In this document: in pieces, positions 26,034 to 39,720 of the stretch | How positions within the stretch are numbered: position 1 is the first letter of the stretch | Layout of the letters: every line of letters begins with the position of its first letter | NCBI RefSeq assembly: GCF_012689525.1 | Contig: NZ_CP051516.1 | Span: 4,030,001-4,094,000 of the forward strand | DNA: 64,000 nucleotides | Source: Paraburkholderia aromaticivorans | Lineage (GTDB): Bacteria > Pseudomonadota > Gammaproteobacteria > Burkholderiales > Burkholderiaceae | Direction: 5' to 3' | Translations under genes and position numbers: made by a program | Notes under the pieces: generated by a model | What the model was told of the DNA's origin: nothing | What the model saw: the letters and a program-made list of their open reading frames with translations, nothing else | The model's database searches: none

Positions 26034-26636
26034 ATGTTTGCTGTGGGATTGACCGGCGGCATCGGCAGCGGCAAATCGACTGTCGCCGACCTGTTTGCCG
26101 CGCACGGCGTGCCGCTCGTCGACACCGACCTGATCGCGCACCGCATCACCGCACCGCACGGCATCGCCATGCCGCCAATCGCTGCAGAGTTCGGCGAGGC
26201 GTTCGTCGCCCCTGACGGCTCACTCGACCGCGCCCGCATGCGCACGCTCGTATTCAGCGACGACAGCGCGCGCAAACGCCTCGAAGGCATCACGCATCCC
26301 TTGATTCGCGCGGAGACCGAACGCGAGCAGCGTGAGGCTCAAGGGCCTTATGTGATCGTCGTGGTGCCGCTGCTGGTCGAATCCGGCAAGTGGAAGACGC
26401 GCGTGAATCGTGTGCTGACGGTGGACTGCAGCGTCGAAATGCAGATCTCGCGCGTGATGAGCCGCAACAATTTCAGTCGCGAACAGGTGCTGGCGATCAT
26501 CGCTCGTCAGGCCACACGCGAAGCGCGCCTCGCCGCGGCCGACGACGTGATCGACAACGACAACGCGCCGCTCGAGGCGCTCAAGTCGCAAGTCGACGCG
26601 CAGCATCGCGTGTATCTGACGCTCGCCGGCACATGA
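26034..26636 (+). CDS. coaE: Dephospho-CoA kinase
   Basis: A 200-residue P-loop kinase for the last step of coenzyme A synthesis, phosphorylating the 3'-OH of dephospho-CoA. The Walker A is GGIGSGKST near residue 8. [10 protein letters not shown] is the substrate-site Asp region, and the lid ([11 protein letters not shown]) and AADDVIDND follow. The start has GGAGG at the right spacing, inside the pilD stop region, so translation is probably coupled. The pilD-coaE-zapD-yacG order is standard in proteobacteria. Confidence 0.97.
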   Translation: MFAVGLTGGIGSGKSTVADLFAAHGVPLVDTDLIAHRITAPHGIAMPPIAAEFGEAFVAPDGSLDRARMRTLVFSDDSARKRLEGITHPLIRAETEREQREAQGPYVIVVVPLLVESGKWKTRVNRVLTVDCSVEMQISRVMSRNNFSREQVLAIIARQATREARLAAADDVIDNDNAPLEALKSQVDAQHRVYLTLAGT

Positions 26637-26785
26637 CGCCGACGTGGCACCTCGGGAAATCCCGGTTGAACTTCGCAGCGATGCGCATGCCAAAAGTGCG
26701 TTGAAAACGGCCCGAAACACGTGAAAAAAGTTGCAAATGCGTGCTGACAAAGTGCGTGATTGCTAGGGTAGTCTCACGGCATTAG

Positions 26786-27586
<801 letters not shown>

Positions 27587-27709
27587 GCCACGCTCGTAAG
27601 CCTGTCACGTTTACCTGGTAAATCCAAAGCGAAGGGGCACGCCTTTAAAGCGGCGAGAAATGCCCCTATATTCGTTACTTCTTCCGTTTGCGATTGATTG
27701 CCTGACCGT

Positions 27710-27907
27710 ATGCCTACCGTCGTCAAATGCCCCACTTGCGGTAAGGACGTCCGCTGGACACCTGAGAACCGCTTCCGCCCCTTCTGTTCCGATCGCTGCA
27801 AGCAGAGCGATCTCGGCGCTTGGGCCGCTGAGAAGTACAAGATCGGCGGGACCGATCAGGAAGCGTCGTCGGACGAGACGCCCGGTGGGGATTACACCCC
27901 GCATTAA
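27710..27907 (+). CDS. yacG: DNA gyrase inhibitor YacG
   Basis: A 65-residue zinc protein. The Cys4 motif is CPTCG with CSDRCK. It binds GyrB and blocks its DNA binding in other bacteria. The ATG at 27710 gives the conserved [12 protein letters not shown] start. An upstream TTG would add four residues. It is the last gene of the coaE-zapD-yacG run and converges with mutT. Confidence 0.93.
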   Translation: MPTVVKCPTCGKDVRWTPENRFRPFCSDRCKQSDLGAWAAEKYKIGGTDQEASSDETPGGDYTPH

Positions 27908-27985
27908 ACGCGGCCTGCGGTCCGGGTCACGCGGACCGGCGCTGCTAACGCAGCGCCCGCTACCTCCCGCCCGTCTTCTTCCGTT

Positions 27986-28411
27986 TTAGTTCTTTTCAGC
28001 TGCGAGCCATTCCAGCACGGGAATGGTCGCCGGCAACAGCGGCTCGACATCCGCGGGCAGCGTCTGCCAGACAAAAGCCTGGCCTTCGCGGCCGTGCGGC
28101 TCGCCGGACCACTGAGTCACCTTGCAGAAAAAGAGCCGCACATACGCATGCGGGTAATCGTGCTCGAGCGTATGCCAAAGATGGCTTGCCTCGACGTCGA
28201 TACCCAGTTCCTCGTGTAACTCACGGGCGAGCGCGGCTTCGACCGACTCGCCCGCTTCCAGCTTGCCGCCGGGAAACTCCCAATAACCCTCGTACGGCTT
28301 GCCAGCCGGGCGCTGCGCCAGCAGATAGCGTCCATCCGGCTGGACCATCACGCCGACGGCAACCTCCGTCACCTTTCGACCGTTGGCGTTCTTCTCGACG
28401 TCGTCGCTCAT
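27986..28411 (-). CDS. mutT: Nudix hydrolase, MutT-type 8-oxo-dGTP diphosphatase
   Basis: A 141-residue Nudix protein. The Nudix box is GGKLEAGESVEAALARELHE followed by ELGI, with all catalytic glutamates. The flanking WEFP is typical of MutT, which removes 8-oxo-dGTP from the nucleotide pool. The ATG at 28411 is chosen from homologue length. A longer frame runs into the neighbouring gene, and a GTG at 28423 is an alternative. It is located eight bases after the DUF815 gene on the same strand. Confidence 0.9.
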   Translation of the reverse strand: MSDDVEKNANGRKVTEVAVGVMVQPDGRYLLAQRPAGKPYEGYWEFPGGKLEAGESVEAALARELHEELGIDVEASHLWHTLEHDYPHAYVRLFFCKVTQWSGEPHGREGQAFVWQTLPADVEPLLPATIPVLEWLAAEKN

Positions 28412-28419
28412 GCCGTCAC

Positions 28420-29289
28420 TCACGCTGAGGTTTTGCGGCCGGACCAGTCGCGCGCGAACTGCCACGCAACGCGTCCCGAACGCGAGCCGCGCTCCAGCGC
28501 CCATACCAGCGCATCGCCGCGCGCCGCTTCGACTTCGGCGTCATCGCAGCCGAAATGCCGCAACCAGTGGCCGATGATCGACAGGTAGTCGTCCTGTTTG
28601 AACGGATAGAAGCTGACCCACAAGCCGAACCGCTCGGACAGCGAGATCTTTTCTTCGACCAGTTCGCCGGGGTGAATCTCGCCGTCGGACGTGTGCTTGT
28701 ACGTCTCGTTGTCGCTCATGTACTCGGGCAACAGATGGCGGCGGTTCGACGTCGCGTAGATCAGCACGTTGTCCGACTGCGCGGCGATCGAACCGTCGAG
28801 CGCGACCTTCAGCGCCTTGTAGCCCGACTCGCCGTCTTCGAACGACAGGTCGTCGCAGAACACCACGAAGCGCTCCGGCCGCTGCGCGATCAGGTCGACG
28901 ATATCGCCGAGATCGTGCAGATCGTCCTTATCCACTTCGATCAGACGCAGCCCGTCTTTCGCGTACGCGTTCAGGCACGCCTTGATCAGCGACGACTTGC
29001 CGGTGCCGCGCGCGCCCGTCAGCAGCACGTTGTTGGCCGGCTGTTTGTGCACGAATTGACGCGTGTTCTGCTCGATCAACCCTTTTTGGCGATCGATGTT
29101 TTGCAGATCGTCGAGCGTGATCGTTGAGATGGCCGGCACCGGCTGCAGGTAGCCGCGCCCCTGGCGCTTGCGCCAGCGGAAAGCGATTGCCGCCGACCAG
29201 TCGATATTCGGCGTGGCGGGCGGAAGCATCGCTTCGAGGCGGACGAGCACGGCTTCGGCTCGGGTCAGAAACTGTTCGAGTTTGTCCAT
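28420..29289 (-). CDS. DUF815-family ATP-binding protein
   Basis: A 289-residue AAA-type ATPase of the DUF815 family. Walker A is GARGTGKSS (about 92-100) and the Walker B-like acidic pair is FVVFCDDLSF. DNVLIYATSNRRHLLPEYM is the sensor region, and ERFGLWVSFYPF is characteristic of this family. The role is not established. It is conserved next to mutT and argJ in this group, which suggests a housekeeping function. Confidence 0.88.
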   Translation of the reverse strand: MDKLEQFLTRAEAVLVRLEAMLPPATPNIDWSAAIAFRWRKRQGRGYLQPVPAISTITLDDLQNIDRQKGLIEQNTRQFVHKQPANNVLLTGARGTGKSSLIKACLNAYAKDGLRLIEVDKDDLHDLGDIVDLIAQRPERFVVFCDDLSFEDGESGYKALKVALDGSIAAQSDNVLIYATSNRRHLLPEYMSDNETYKHTSDGEIHPGELVEEKISLSERFGLWVSFYPFKQDDYLSIIGHWLRHFGCDDAEVEAARGDALVWALERGSRSGRVAWQFARDWSGRKTSA

Positions 29290-29331
29290 GGCTGGGAAGT
29301 AAGCGGCCCACAGGCCGCGTAATAAACCTGG

Positions 29332-30573
29332 TTACGAACGATAGTCGGCGTTGATGCTCACGTAGTCGTGCGACAGATCGCAAGTCCAGATTGTGGCTTG
29401 CGCATCGCCGCGGCCGAGTACGACACGAATGCCGATCTCGCTCTTTTTCATGACGCGCTGGCCGTCTTCTTCACGGTAGGCCGGATTGCGGCCGCCGGCA
29501 GTCGCAACCAGCACGTCGTCCAGATACAGATCGATCTTGCCGACGTCGAGATCGTCCACGCCGGCATAGCCGATGGCCGCGAGGATGCGGCCGAGATTCG
29601 GATCCGATGCATAGAAGGCCGTCTTCACGAGCGGCGAGTGGCCGATCGCATAAGCGATCTGGCGGCATTCGCCGACGCTCGAGCCGCCTTCCACCTGCAC
29701 GGTCATGAATTTGGTCGCGCCTTCGCCGTCGCGCACGATCAGTTGCGCGAGGCTCTGGGCGACTTCGGTCACCGCGTCGCGCAGCGCTACATAAGCGGGC
29801 GAGTCGGTGGACGTGATCGCCGGCAGGCTCGATTTGCCCGACGCGATCAGGATGAAGGAATCGTTGGTCGACGTATCGCCATCGATCGTGATGCAGTTGA
29901 ACGAGCGGTCCGCCACGTGCTTGACCAGCGCGTCGAGCACCGGCTGGGCGACGGCGGCGTCGAACGCGAGGAAGCCGAGCATGGTTGCCATGTTCGGCTT
30001 GATCATGCCCGCGCCCTTGCTGATGCCGGTCAGCGTGACCGTGTGGCCGTCGATCGTGACCTGGCGCGACGTGGCCTTGGGCAGCGTGTCCGTGGTCATG
30101 ATGGCCTGCGCGGCGTCGTACCAGTTCGCTTCCTTGCGGTTCGCCAGAGCGGCCGGCAAACCCGCCTTCAGCCGATCGACCGGCAGCGGCTCCAGAATCA
30201 CGCCCGTCGAAAACGGCAGCACCTGTTCCGGCGTGATGTCCGCCAGACGCGCGAGTTCCGCGCAGGTTTCGCGCGCCGCCACGAGGCCCGGCTCACCCGT
30301 GCCCGCGTTCGCGTTGCCGGTGTTGATCACCAGCGCGCGAATCGGCTTGCCGCCGGCGCGCACACGTTCCAGATTCTCACGGCACACCGTGACGGGCGCC
30401 GCGCAAAAACGGTTCTGCGTGAAGACGCCGCCCACCGTGGCGCCTTCACCCACGGAAATGACGAGCACATCCTTGCGGTTCGGCTTGCGGATATTCGCCT
30501 CCGCCCAGCCGAGCGAAACGCCGGCGACGGGATGGAGTTGAGCGGGATCGATCGAGGGGAAATTGACAGCCAT
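29332..30573 (-). CDS. argJ: Bifunctional ornithine acetyltransferase/N-acetylglutamate synthase
   Basis: A 413-residue enzyme of arginine synthesis. It moves the acetyl group from N-acetylornithine to glutamate and can also make N-acetylglutamate from acetyl-CoA. The autocleavage site is in [11 protein letters not shown], where the Thr after Ala becomes the new N-terminal nucleophile and the chain splits into alpha and beta subunits. [13 protein letters not shown] is also conserved. The ATG at 30573 gives the usual length; the upstream frame is unsupported. Confidence 0.95.
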   Translation of the reverse strand: MAVNFPSIDPAQLHPVAGVSLGWAEANIRKPNRKDVLVISVGEGATVGGVFTQNRFCAAPVTVCRENLERVRAGGKPIRALVINTGNANAGTGEPGLVAARETCAELARLADITPEQVLPFSTGVILEPLPVDRLKAGLPAALANRKEANWYDAAQAIMTTDTLPKATSRQVTIDGHTVTLTGISKGAGMIKPNMATMLGFLAFDAAVAQPVLDALVKHVADRSFNCITIDGDTSTNDSFILIASGKSSLPAITSTDSPAYVALRDAVTEVAQSLAQLIVRDGEGATKFMTVQVEGGSSVGECRQIAYAIGHSPLVKTAFYASDPNLGRILAAIGYAGVDDLDVGKIDLYLDDVLVATAGGRNPAYREEDGQRVMKKSEIGIRVVLGRGDAQATIWTCDLSHDYVSINADYRS

Positions 30574-30723
30574 GGTCGCGACCTGTCGAAGAAAATGCCG
30601 GCAGGCGCCGGCATCGGGGAAACGGAAACTGGTGGCCCGGGCGTGCTGCCGGACCACCGCGAAATCAAGGCAATGTACTGCGTAAAACGACGCGGCGCGC
30701 CTCTCAGCGCGCCGCATTCGGCA

Positions 30724-33534
<2,811 letters not shown>

Positions 33535-33825
33535 CGGATCGGTGTCTGCGTCGCGGCTTCGGCTGGGTCGCGGCGTGCAGGTCGTGCACGTGCGCTCCGG
33601 GGTCGGAAGGGCCTCGGCGGCTTAGTCCAAGAGTGAATTCGAATCGCGCATTTTAGCACGCGCCCCCGCCCACGCTTATGTCGGCAGCGAGACGGCGGCA
33701 GGGCATCAGAAGGCCGCCGCAGCGAGCTCTGACAGCCCGCATTGAGGCGGGCCCGCGTGCGTCCTGCGCGGTACAATCGCGGCGTGAACGCGCATAGGGT
33801 GCGGACACGCCGTTACCCATCCAAC

Positions 33826-34311
33826 ATGAGCCGTTTTCCTTCCTTTTCAAGGCCGCCGCCCCAGCAGTTCAAGGCGCGCCGCCCGCAGCCGGTCGCCGAG
33901 GTGCTCAATCGCACGGACGCGTTCGCCGCCCTGCGCGCGGGCGTCGAGCAGATTGCGGCATTGGAGAAGGATCTGCGCGCGCTGCTGCCCGACTATCTGG
34001 CGACGAGCGTCGAGCCCAGCTTTATCAAGGAAGGCGTGCTGGCCCTGTTCGCCGGCCATAACGCGCTGGCGGCGCGGCTGCGGCATCTGGAGCCTCGGCT
34101 GCTGTCGGATTTGCAGCAGCGCGGCTGGCCCGTGAATTCCCTGCGGATTCGCGTGCGGCCGCAGGCTGTCAAGGAACCGCCGCCGGTCAAACAGGCGCGC
34201 ATGACGCCAGCTGGCGCGGACGCCCTCCACGCACTGAGCGAGTCGCTGGCGCCTTCGCCGCTTCAGGAAGCCCTGGCGAAAATGGCGGCCCGGCATCGGA
34301 GAAATCGCTGA
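33826..34311 (+). CDS. dciA: DciA-like protein (DUF721)
   Basis: A 161-residue DUF721 protein. In many bacteria lacking DnaC or DnaI, DciA loads the replicative helicase DnaB. The DUF721 core is about residues 20-115 (VAEVLNRTDAFAALRAGVEQ, LFAGHNALAARLRHLEPRLL, LRIRVRP). The C-terminal tail is disordered-looking and basic. The ATG at 33826 is the best start, though the frame opens further upstream. It diverges from secA, which is the common arrangement (dciA next to secA and lpxC). Confidence 0.85.
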   Translation: MSRFPSFSRPPPQQFKARRPQPVAEVLNRTDAFAALRAGVEQIAALEKDLRALLPDYLATSVEPSFIKEGVLALFAGHNALAARLRHLEPRLLSDLQQRGWPVNSLRIRVRPQAVKEPPPVKQARMTPAGADALHALSESLAPSPLQEALAKMAARHRRNR

Positions 34312-34313
34312 GC

Positions 34314-34345
34314 AGAAAAAAAGCGGCCCGACTGGGCCGCTTACT
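34314..34345 (-). terminator. Terminator of the division/lpxC operon
   Basis: A 9-bp stem (AAGCGGCCC, loop, GGGCCGCTT) is followed on the minus strand by a long T run. It ends the lpxC transcript 38 bp after its stop and may also end dciA, which converges on it. Confidence 0.85.
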
Positions 34346-34382
34346 TTTCATGCGCTTGCTTCGGAAATTTCACCCGAAGGCG

Positions 34383-35300
34383 TCAGGCAAAAGCCGTCTG
34401 CGTCTCGTAGGCAAATCCGCGCGGCGCCTTCTGTGTGTCGTCGAAAGTGACGATTTCGTACGAATCTTCGTGCGCCAGCAGTTCGCGCAGCAGCGCATTG
34501 TTCAGGCCGTGGCCCGACTTGTACGCATCGTACGCCGCCAGCAATGGATGGCCGATCACATACAGGTCGCCGATCGCGTCGAGCATTTTGTGCTTCACGA
34601 ACTCGTCGTCGTAGCGCAGGCCGTCGTTGTTCAGAATGCGGTACTCGTCGAGCACGATCGCGTTGTCCATGCTGCCGCCACGCGCCAGACCCAGTTCGCG
34701 CATCATTTCCACTTCATGCGCAAAACCGAAGGTGCGGGCACGCGCGATTTCACGCACATACGACGTATTGGCAAAATCCACTTCCAGCGCCTGGCCGGTC
34801 TTATCCACAGCCGGGTGACGAAAATCGATCGTAAATTTGAGCTTGAAACCGAAATACGGATCGAGACGCGCGAACTTATCGCCGTCACGAATTTCGACCG
34901 GCTTGGTGACCTTGATGAATTTCTTCGCCGCGTTCTGCTCTTCAATACCCGCGGACTGAATCAGAAACACGAATGAACCGGCGCTGCCGTCCATGATCGG
35001 GATTTCTTCGGCGGTGACGTCGACATACAGGTTGTCGATGCCGAGACCGGCGCAAGCGGACATCAGATGCTCGATGGTCGAGACGCGCGCGCCGTCTTTC
35101 TGCAACACGGAAGCCAGACGCGTATCGCCAATCGCCATCGCCGACGCAGGAATGTCCACCGGCGTGGCCAGATCCACGCGCGAAAACACGATGCCCGTGT
35201 CCGGACCGGCCGGACGGAGCGTCAGTTGGACTTTACGGCCGGAGTGCAGGCCGATGCCGACTGTCTTGACGATTTGCTTGATAGTGCGCTGCTTCAACAT
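34383..35300 (-). CDS. lpxC: UDP-3-O-acyl-N-acetylglucosamine deacetylase
   Basis: A 305-residue zinc enzyme for the committed step of lipid A synthesis. Zinc and catalytic residues are visible in [14 protein letters not shown] (first His), in [19 protein letters not shown] (second His and Asp) and in the [12 protein letters not shown]is. Full length. It is the last gene of the cluster, after a 287-bp gap that contains its own leader (hairpin at 35321-35340). The gene lies before a strong terminator. Confidence 0.97.
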   Translation of the reverse strand: MLKQRTIKQIVKTVGIGLHSGRKVQLTLRPAGPDTGIVFSRVDLATPVDIPASAMAIGDTRLASVLQKDGARVSTIEHLMSACAGLGIDNLYVDVTAEEIPIMDGSAGSFVFLIQSAGIEEQNAAKKFIKVTKPVEIRDGDKFARLDPYFGFKLKFTIDFRHPAVDKTGQALEVDFANTSYVREIARARTFGFAHEVEMMRELGLARGGSMDNAIVLDEYRILNNDGLRYDDEFVKHKMLDAIGDLYVIGHPLLAAYDAYKSGHGLNNALLRELLAHEDSYEIVTFDDTQKAPRGFAYETQTAFA

Positions 35301-35320
35301 GGTGGTCTTCTATTCGATTG

Positions 35321-35340
35321 AAAATCCCAATCGGGACTTT
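35321..35340 (-). other. Hairpin in the lpxC leader
   Basis: Read on the minus strand, AAAGTCCC pairs with GGGATTTT (one G-U) around a four-base loop, ending about 20 bases before the lpxC ATG. A TATACT that could be a -10 element lies just upstream, near 35351. The leader hairpin could affect lpxC expression. Confidence 0.45.
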
Positions 35341-35587
35341 TTATTCCATAGCACGAAGTATACTCCAATACCCTAAGGAGCGTCTTTTCGCGGAACGTAT
35401 CAATCTGTTTCGCTGCATTACCCTGGGGCGCCCGTCAGGAAAGCGTGACGGGCCGATGCCCCGGAACGGAGGCGTTTCCGGTCATCGGCCCGCGTAACGG
35501 CCTGTCACAAAAGCGTCTTATCGACCGTTGCCCTCGCACAACGCACAACGCGCGCTGCCCGAGGCGAAGGCCACGACGCCCACGTGC

Positions 35588-36091
35588 CTAGCTCAACGTA
35601 GCGAGAATACTCCCTGCATCGCTGACTTCGAATTTGCCGGCAGCCTCGACGTTCAACGTCTTGACCACGCCGTCGTCGACCACCATCGCGTAGCGCTGGG
35701 AACGGATTCCCATGCCGCGCGCCGACAAATCCTGCTCGAGACCGAGCGCTCGCGTGAAAGCCGCACTGCCGTCCGCCATCATGCGCACCTTGCCCGAGGC
35801 GTGCTGATCGCGTCCCCACGCGCCCATTACGAACGCGTCGTTGACGGACACGCACCAGATTTCGTCGATGCCAAGAGCGCGCAACTGCTCGGCGTGCTCG
35901 ACATAGCCCGGTACATGTTTGGCCGAACAGGTCGGTGTGAACGCGCCCGGCAATCCGAAGATCACCACGCGCTTGCCCGCCGTCTGCTCGCGCACGTCGA
36001 AGCTGTTAGGCCCGATCGTGCAGCCCGCCCGCTCGTCTTCGATCAATTCGAAGAGCGTTGCGTCGGGCAGCTTGTCACCTGCTTGAATCAT
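35588..36091 (-). CDS. Peroxiredoxin, Prx5 type
   Basis: A 167-residue thiol peroxidase reducing hydrogen peroxide and alkyl peroxides. The active site PGAFTPTCS holds the peroxidatic Cys, and the AKHVPGY and RYAMVVDDG blocks match the Prx5 (AhpC-TSA/redoxin) family. It has no glutaredoxin domain. It lies between ftsZ and lpxC on the same strand, as in other Burkholderia, with 262 bp to ftsZ. Confidence 0.93.
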   Translation of the reverse strand: MIQAGDKLPDATLFELIEDERAGCTIGPNSFDVREQTAGKRVVIFGLPGAFTPTCSAKHVPGYVEHAEQLRALGIDEIWCVSVNDAFVMGAWGRDQHASGKVRMMADGSAAFTRALGLEQDLSARGMGIRSQRYAMVVDDGVVKTLNVEAAGKFEVSDAGSILATLS

Positions 36092-36354
36092 GCTCAGTCC
36101 TTTGCATCGATGCGAAGCACACTCGCACGTCGTCGTGTCGCAGTGAAAAATCCGGCGTGAGCCTCACTACATGCTCCGCCGCCCGGCGACAGTCGCCCAA
36201 TCCGCTTCGCGAACCCGAAGAGGGCAGTTGTCCTTGCCGCGGATCTGACGATACGCGACTTGTTTGCCGTTCACCCGCCACGCTCGTGCATTCGTCCGCC
36301 AGCGCTGCACTGCTGTCCAACTCGCAGCGCCGCAACGAAAGCCTGCCCGTACGC

Positions 36355-37551
36355 TCAGTCCGCCTGCTTGCGCAGGAATGCCGGAATGTCGTACGTGTCG
36401 ACGCCCTTTTCCTGCAGCGCCTGCACATGCGACGCGGCCGTATCGCGCGACGTGCGCCACACTGCCGGCGTGTCCAGCGCGCCGTAGTCGGCGGTGCTGG
36501 CGTGCGACGGCGCGTAAGCAACGTGTTGCATCGTGCTGATCGGCTGGTTGTCGGTACCGGTGCGCAGCAGCGTCATCGGTGCCGATTGCTGCTTCTTCGC
36601 CGCACGGCCCAGACCCGTTGCCACGACCGTCACGCGCAGCGCGTCGCCCATCGCATCGTCGTACACCGCGCCGAAGATCACGGTCGCGTCTTCCGCGGCG
36701 TAGCTCTTGATGGTGTTCATCACTTCGCGCGTTTCCGACAGACGCAGCGAACGGCTCGACGTGATGTTGACCAGCACGCCACGCGCACCCGACAGATCCA
36801 CTCCTTCCAGCAGCGGGCTGGCAACAGCCTGCTCAGCGGCCAGACGCGCGCGATCGACGCCGGCAACCGTCGCCGTGCCCATCATCGCCTTGCCCTGCTC
36901 GCCCATCACCGTCTTCACGTCTTCGAAGTCGACGTTCACCAGACCGTCGACGTTGATGATTTCCGCGATGCCGGCAACTGCGTTGTTCAGAACGTCGTCT
37001 GCGCACTGGAAGCACTTGTCCATCTCGGCGTCGTCGCCCATCACCTCGAACAGCTTGTCGTTCAGAACGACGATCAGCGAGTCGACGTGATCCTCCAGTT
37101 GCTGCGAACCGGCTTCGGCGACGCGCATGCGCTTGCCGCCTTCGAATTCGAACGGCTTGCTGACCACGCCAACGGTCAAGATACCCATTTCCTTGGCGAT
37201 CTGCGCGACCACGGGTGCTGCGCCCGTACCCGTGCCGCCGCCCATGCCGGCCGTGATGAAGACCATGTGCGCGCCGCGCAGTGCGTCGGCGATACGCTCA
37301 CGGGCTTCTTCCGCTGCGGCGCGGCCCATTTCCGGCTTGGCGCCAGCGCCCAGCCCCGTGTTGCCGAGTTGGATCACCGCGGTGGCGCGTGAACGCGACA
37401 AAGCCTGCGCGTCCGTGTTCATCACGATGAAGTCGACGCCTTGCACGCCTTTGTTGATCATGTGCTGGACAGCATTGCCGCCAGCGCCACCTACTCCGAC
37501 CACCTTGATGATGGTGCCGTTCGTTTCGGTTTCCAGCATTTGGAAATCCAT
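36355..37551 (-). CDS. ftsZ: Cell division GTPase FtsZ
   Basis: A 398-residue tubulin homologue that forms the division ring. The GTP-binding signature is GGGTGTGAAP (about 105-114). The T7 loop region NVDFEDVKTVM supplies the catalytic acids. After a variable linker, the C-terminal peptide YDIPAFLRKQAD binds FtsA, ZipA and ZapD. A GGAGG lies just before the ATG. It is last of the division genes proper, after ftsQ and ftsA. Confidence 0.97.
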   Translation of the reverse strand: MDFQMLETETNGTIIKVVGVGGAGGNAVQHMINKGVQGVDFIVMNTDAQALSRSRATAVIQLGNTGLGAGAKPEMGRAAAEEARERIADALRGAHMVFITAGMGGGTGTGAAPVVAQIAKEMGILTVGVVSKPFEFEGGKRMRVAEAGSQQLEDHVDSLIVVLNDKLFEVMGDDAEMDKCFQCADDVLNNAVAGIAEIINVDGLVNVDFEDVKTVMGEQGKAMMGTATVAGVDRARLAAEQAVASPLLEGVDLSGARGVLVNITSSRSLRLSETREVMNTIKSYAAEDATVIFGAVYDDAMGDALRVTVVATGLGRAAKKQQSAPMTLLRTGTDNQPISTMQHVAYAPSHASTADYGALDTPAVWRTSRDTAASHVQALQEKGVDTYDIPAFLRKQAD

Positions 37552-37625
37552 GATGCCTCCGTCAAGATAAAAAATTTACAGCCACTCGGCCGTTATTCGG
37601 CAGGAGATCGGGCAACCCCCTGTCG

Positions 37626-37650
37626 CGCGCCGGCCGCCGGCACCGGCGCG
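37626..37650 (-). other. GC-rich hairpin between ftsA and ftsZ
   Basis: A perfect 8-bp stem (CGCGCCGG with CCGGCGCG, nine-base loop) lies in the 132-bp gap. There is no T run on the transcribed side, so it may be a pause, processing or stability element instead of a terminator. Confidence 0.4.
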
Positions 37651-37683
37651 TATTTTAAAAAACCGTTCAGTACAGCGAATGCG

Positions 37684-38916
37684 TTAGAAGTTGCCGAGGA
37701 ACCAGTCCTTCATGCGCGTGAACACCTGTCCCATCGACCCCGACTGCACGGCGACCTTGCGGCCGCGCATACGCTGCGAGCGTCCTTCGACGAGCAGGCC
37801 CATCGCCGTCGAGAAGCGCGGATTGCGCACGACATCAGCAAGACCGCCCGCGTATTCCGGCACGCCGATGCGCACCGGCTTCAGGAAAATGTCCTCACCC
37901 AGTTCGACCATGCCGAGCATCATCGACGCGCCGCCTGTCAGCACCACGCCGGAGCTCAGCAGTTCCTCGTAACCCGACTCGCGCACCACCTGCTGCACGA
38001 GCGAAAACAGTTCTTCGACACGCGGCTCGACCACCGCCGCCAGCGCCTGGCGCGACAGCGTGCGCGGGCCGCGCTCGCCGAGGCCCGGCACTTCGATCAT
38101 CTCGTCCGGATCGGCGAGCGCCTGCTTGGCGATGCCGTAGTCCACCTTGATGTCTTCCGCGTCCGGCGTCGGCGTGCGCAGCGCCATGGCGATGTCGCTC
38201 GTGATCTGGTCGCCGGCGATCGGAATCACCGCCGTATGGCGGATCGCGCCTTCGCTGAAAATCGCAATGTCCGTCGTGCCGCCGCCGATATCGACCAGCA
38301 CCACGCCGAGTTCTTTTTCATCTTCCGTCAGCACCGCCAGCGACGACGCCAGCGGCTGCAAGATCAGATCGTTCACTTCGAGCCCGCAGCGGCGCACGCA
38401 CTTGACGATGTTCTGCGCCGCGCTCACCGCGCCGGTGACGATATGCACCTTCACTTCGAGGCGAATGCCGCTCATGCCGATCGGCTCGCGCACATCTTCC
38501 TGACCGTCGATGATGAATTCCTGCGTCAGGATGTGCAGCACCTGCTGATCGGTCGGGATGTTGATTGCCTTCGCCGTTTCGATCACGCGCGCCACGTCCG
38601 TCTGAGTGACTTCCTTCTCCTTGATCGCCACCATGCCGCTTGAATTGAAGCTGCGGATATGGCTGCCGGCAATCCCGGTAAATACGTTGGTGATCTTGCA
38701 GTCGGCCATCAGTTCGGCTTCTTCGAGCGCGCGCTGAATGGACTGCACGGTGGCCTCGATATTCACCACCACGCCTTTCTTGAGCCCCTTTGATTCGCTC
38801 TGGCCGAGGCCGATCACCTCGTAGTGACCTTCGCCCTTCAACTCGGCGACGATGGCCACGACCTTCGACGTCCCAATGTCGAGGGCGACCAGCAGATCTT
38901 TATAGTCTTTACTCAT
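37684..38916 (-). CDS. ftsA: Cell division protein FtsA
   Basis: A 410-residue actin-like protein that tethers FtsZ to the membrane. The ATP-binding core begins DLLVALDIGTSKV (phosphate 1). VDIGGGTTDIAIF is the phosphate 2 loop, and VVLTGGASMM is the adenosine motif. The C-terminal amphipathic tail (GQVFTRMKDWFLGNF) is the membrane-targeting helix. Full length. Confidence 0.97.
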   Translation of the reverse strand: MSKDYKDLLVALDIGTSKVVAIVAELKGEGHYEVIGLGQSESKGLKKGVVVNIEATVQSIQRALEEAELMADCKITNVFTGIAGSHIRSFNSSGMVAIKEKEVTQTDVARVIETAKAINIPTDQQVLHILTQEFIIDGQEDVREPIGMSGIRLEVKVHIVTGAVSAAQNIVKCVRRCGLEVNDLILQPLASSLAVLTEDEKELGVVLVDIGGGTTDIAIFSEGAIRHTAVIPIAGDQITSDIAMALRTPTPDAEDIKVDYGIAKQALADPDEMIEVPGLGERGPRTLSRQALAAVVEPRVEELFSLVQQVVRESGYEELLSSGVVLTGGASMMLGMVELGEDIFLKPVRIGVPEYAGGLADVVRNPRFSTAMGLLVEGRSQRMRGRKVAVQSGSMGQVFTRMKDWFLGNF

Positions 38917-38943
38917 AGCGTGCTCATTGCGTGTGATGTCCGT

Positions 38944-39696
38944 TTACTTCTTGCCCTTGTCGGGTTCGGTGATAAAGCGCATCCCTGCCGCGCGAATCGC
39001 GAAACCGTTCGGATAGCGCAAGTCCGCATACTCGATATCCTTTCCCCAACGTTGCGTCACCGCGCTCCACGCCGCGCTCAGACGTTTGCTCCGGTCCAGC
39101 AGCGTGTCCTGATTGCGTTCGCGTCCAAGTTCCACCTGCGTGCCGTTCGAGAGCTTCACCGTCCACGCGTAGCGCGGCGACAGCGTCACTTCTTCAGGCG
39201 TCGCGCCCAACGGCGCAAACCATTTCTGGAAGTCGTGATAACGCGCGACCACCTCTTTTGCCGTACCGTCAGGACCGTCGAACGCGGGCAGGTCTTCTTC
39301 GAGCTCGCCCTGGTTCGCGGTGAACAGTTCGCCGTCGGTACTCACCAGTTGATCGCTGCCCCACGTTCCCAGCGGTTTGTACTCCTCGAGCGTGACAGCC
39401 AGTGCATTCGGCCAGACACGCCGCACGCTCGCATGACGCACCCATGGCATCTGCTCGAACGCCTGACGCGCCACGTCGAGATCCACCGTAAAAAAGTTGC
39501 CCTTCAAGCGCCCCACCACACCCGCGCGCACTGTCGGCGAATTGATGTGCTCGGTGTCGCCGTCGATCTGGATTTCGCGCAGCGCGAAATTCGGGCGCTG
39601 GATCAGCCAGTAACCGCCCGCCGCCAGCAGCACGAGCACCAGCAACGCATGCAATGCGTTGGCGGCGAAATTGAGCTGGCGAACGTTGTTCCACAT
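38944..39696 (-). CDS. ftsQ: Cell division protein FtsQ
   Basis: A 250-residue bitopic protein of the divisome. A short cytoplasmic start is followed by one transmembrane helix (ALLVLVLLAAGGYWLI). The POTRA domain (FALREIQIDGDTEHINSPTV) and the beta domain that binds FtsB and FtsL follow. It lies between ddl and ftsA, the usual order. Confidence 0.95.
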   Translation of the reverse strand: MWNNVRQLNFAANALHALLVLVLLAAGGYWLIQRPNFALREIQIDGDTEHINSPTVRAGVVGRLKGNFFTVDLDVARQAFEQMPWVRHASVRRVWPNALAVTLEEYKPLGTWGSDQLVSTDGELFTANQGELEEDLPAFDGPDGTAKEVVARYHDFQKWFAPLGATPEEVTLSPRYAWTVKLSNGTQVELGRERNQDTLLDRSKRLSAAWSAVTQRWGKDIEYADLRYPNGFAIRAAGMRFITEPDKGKK

Positions 39697-39720
39697 GGTG
39701 TTGCTTTCGGGTCGCCCCGG

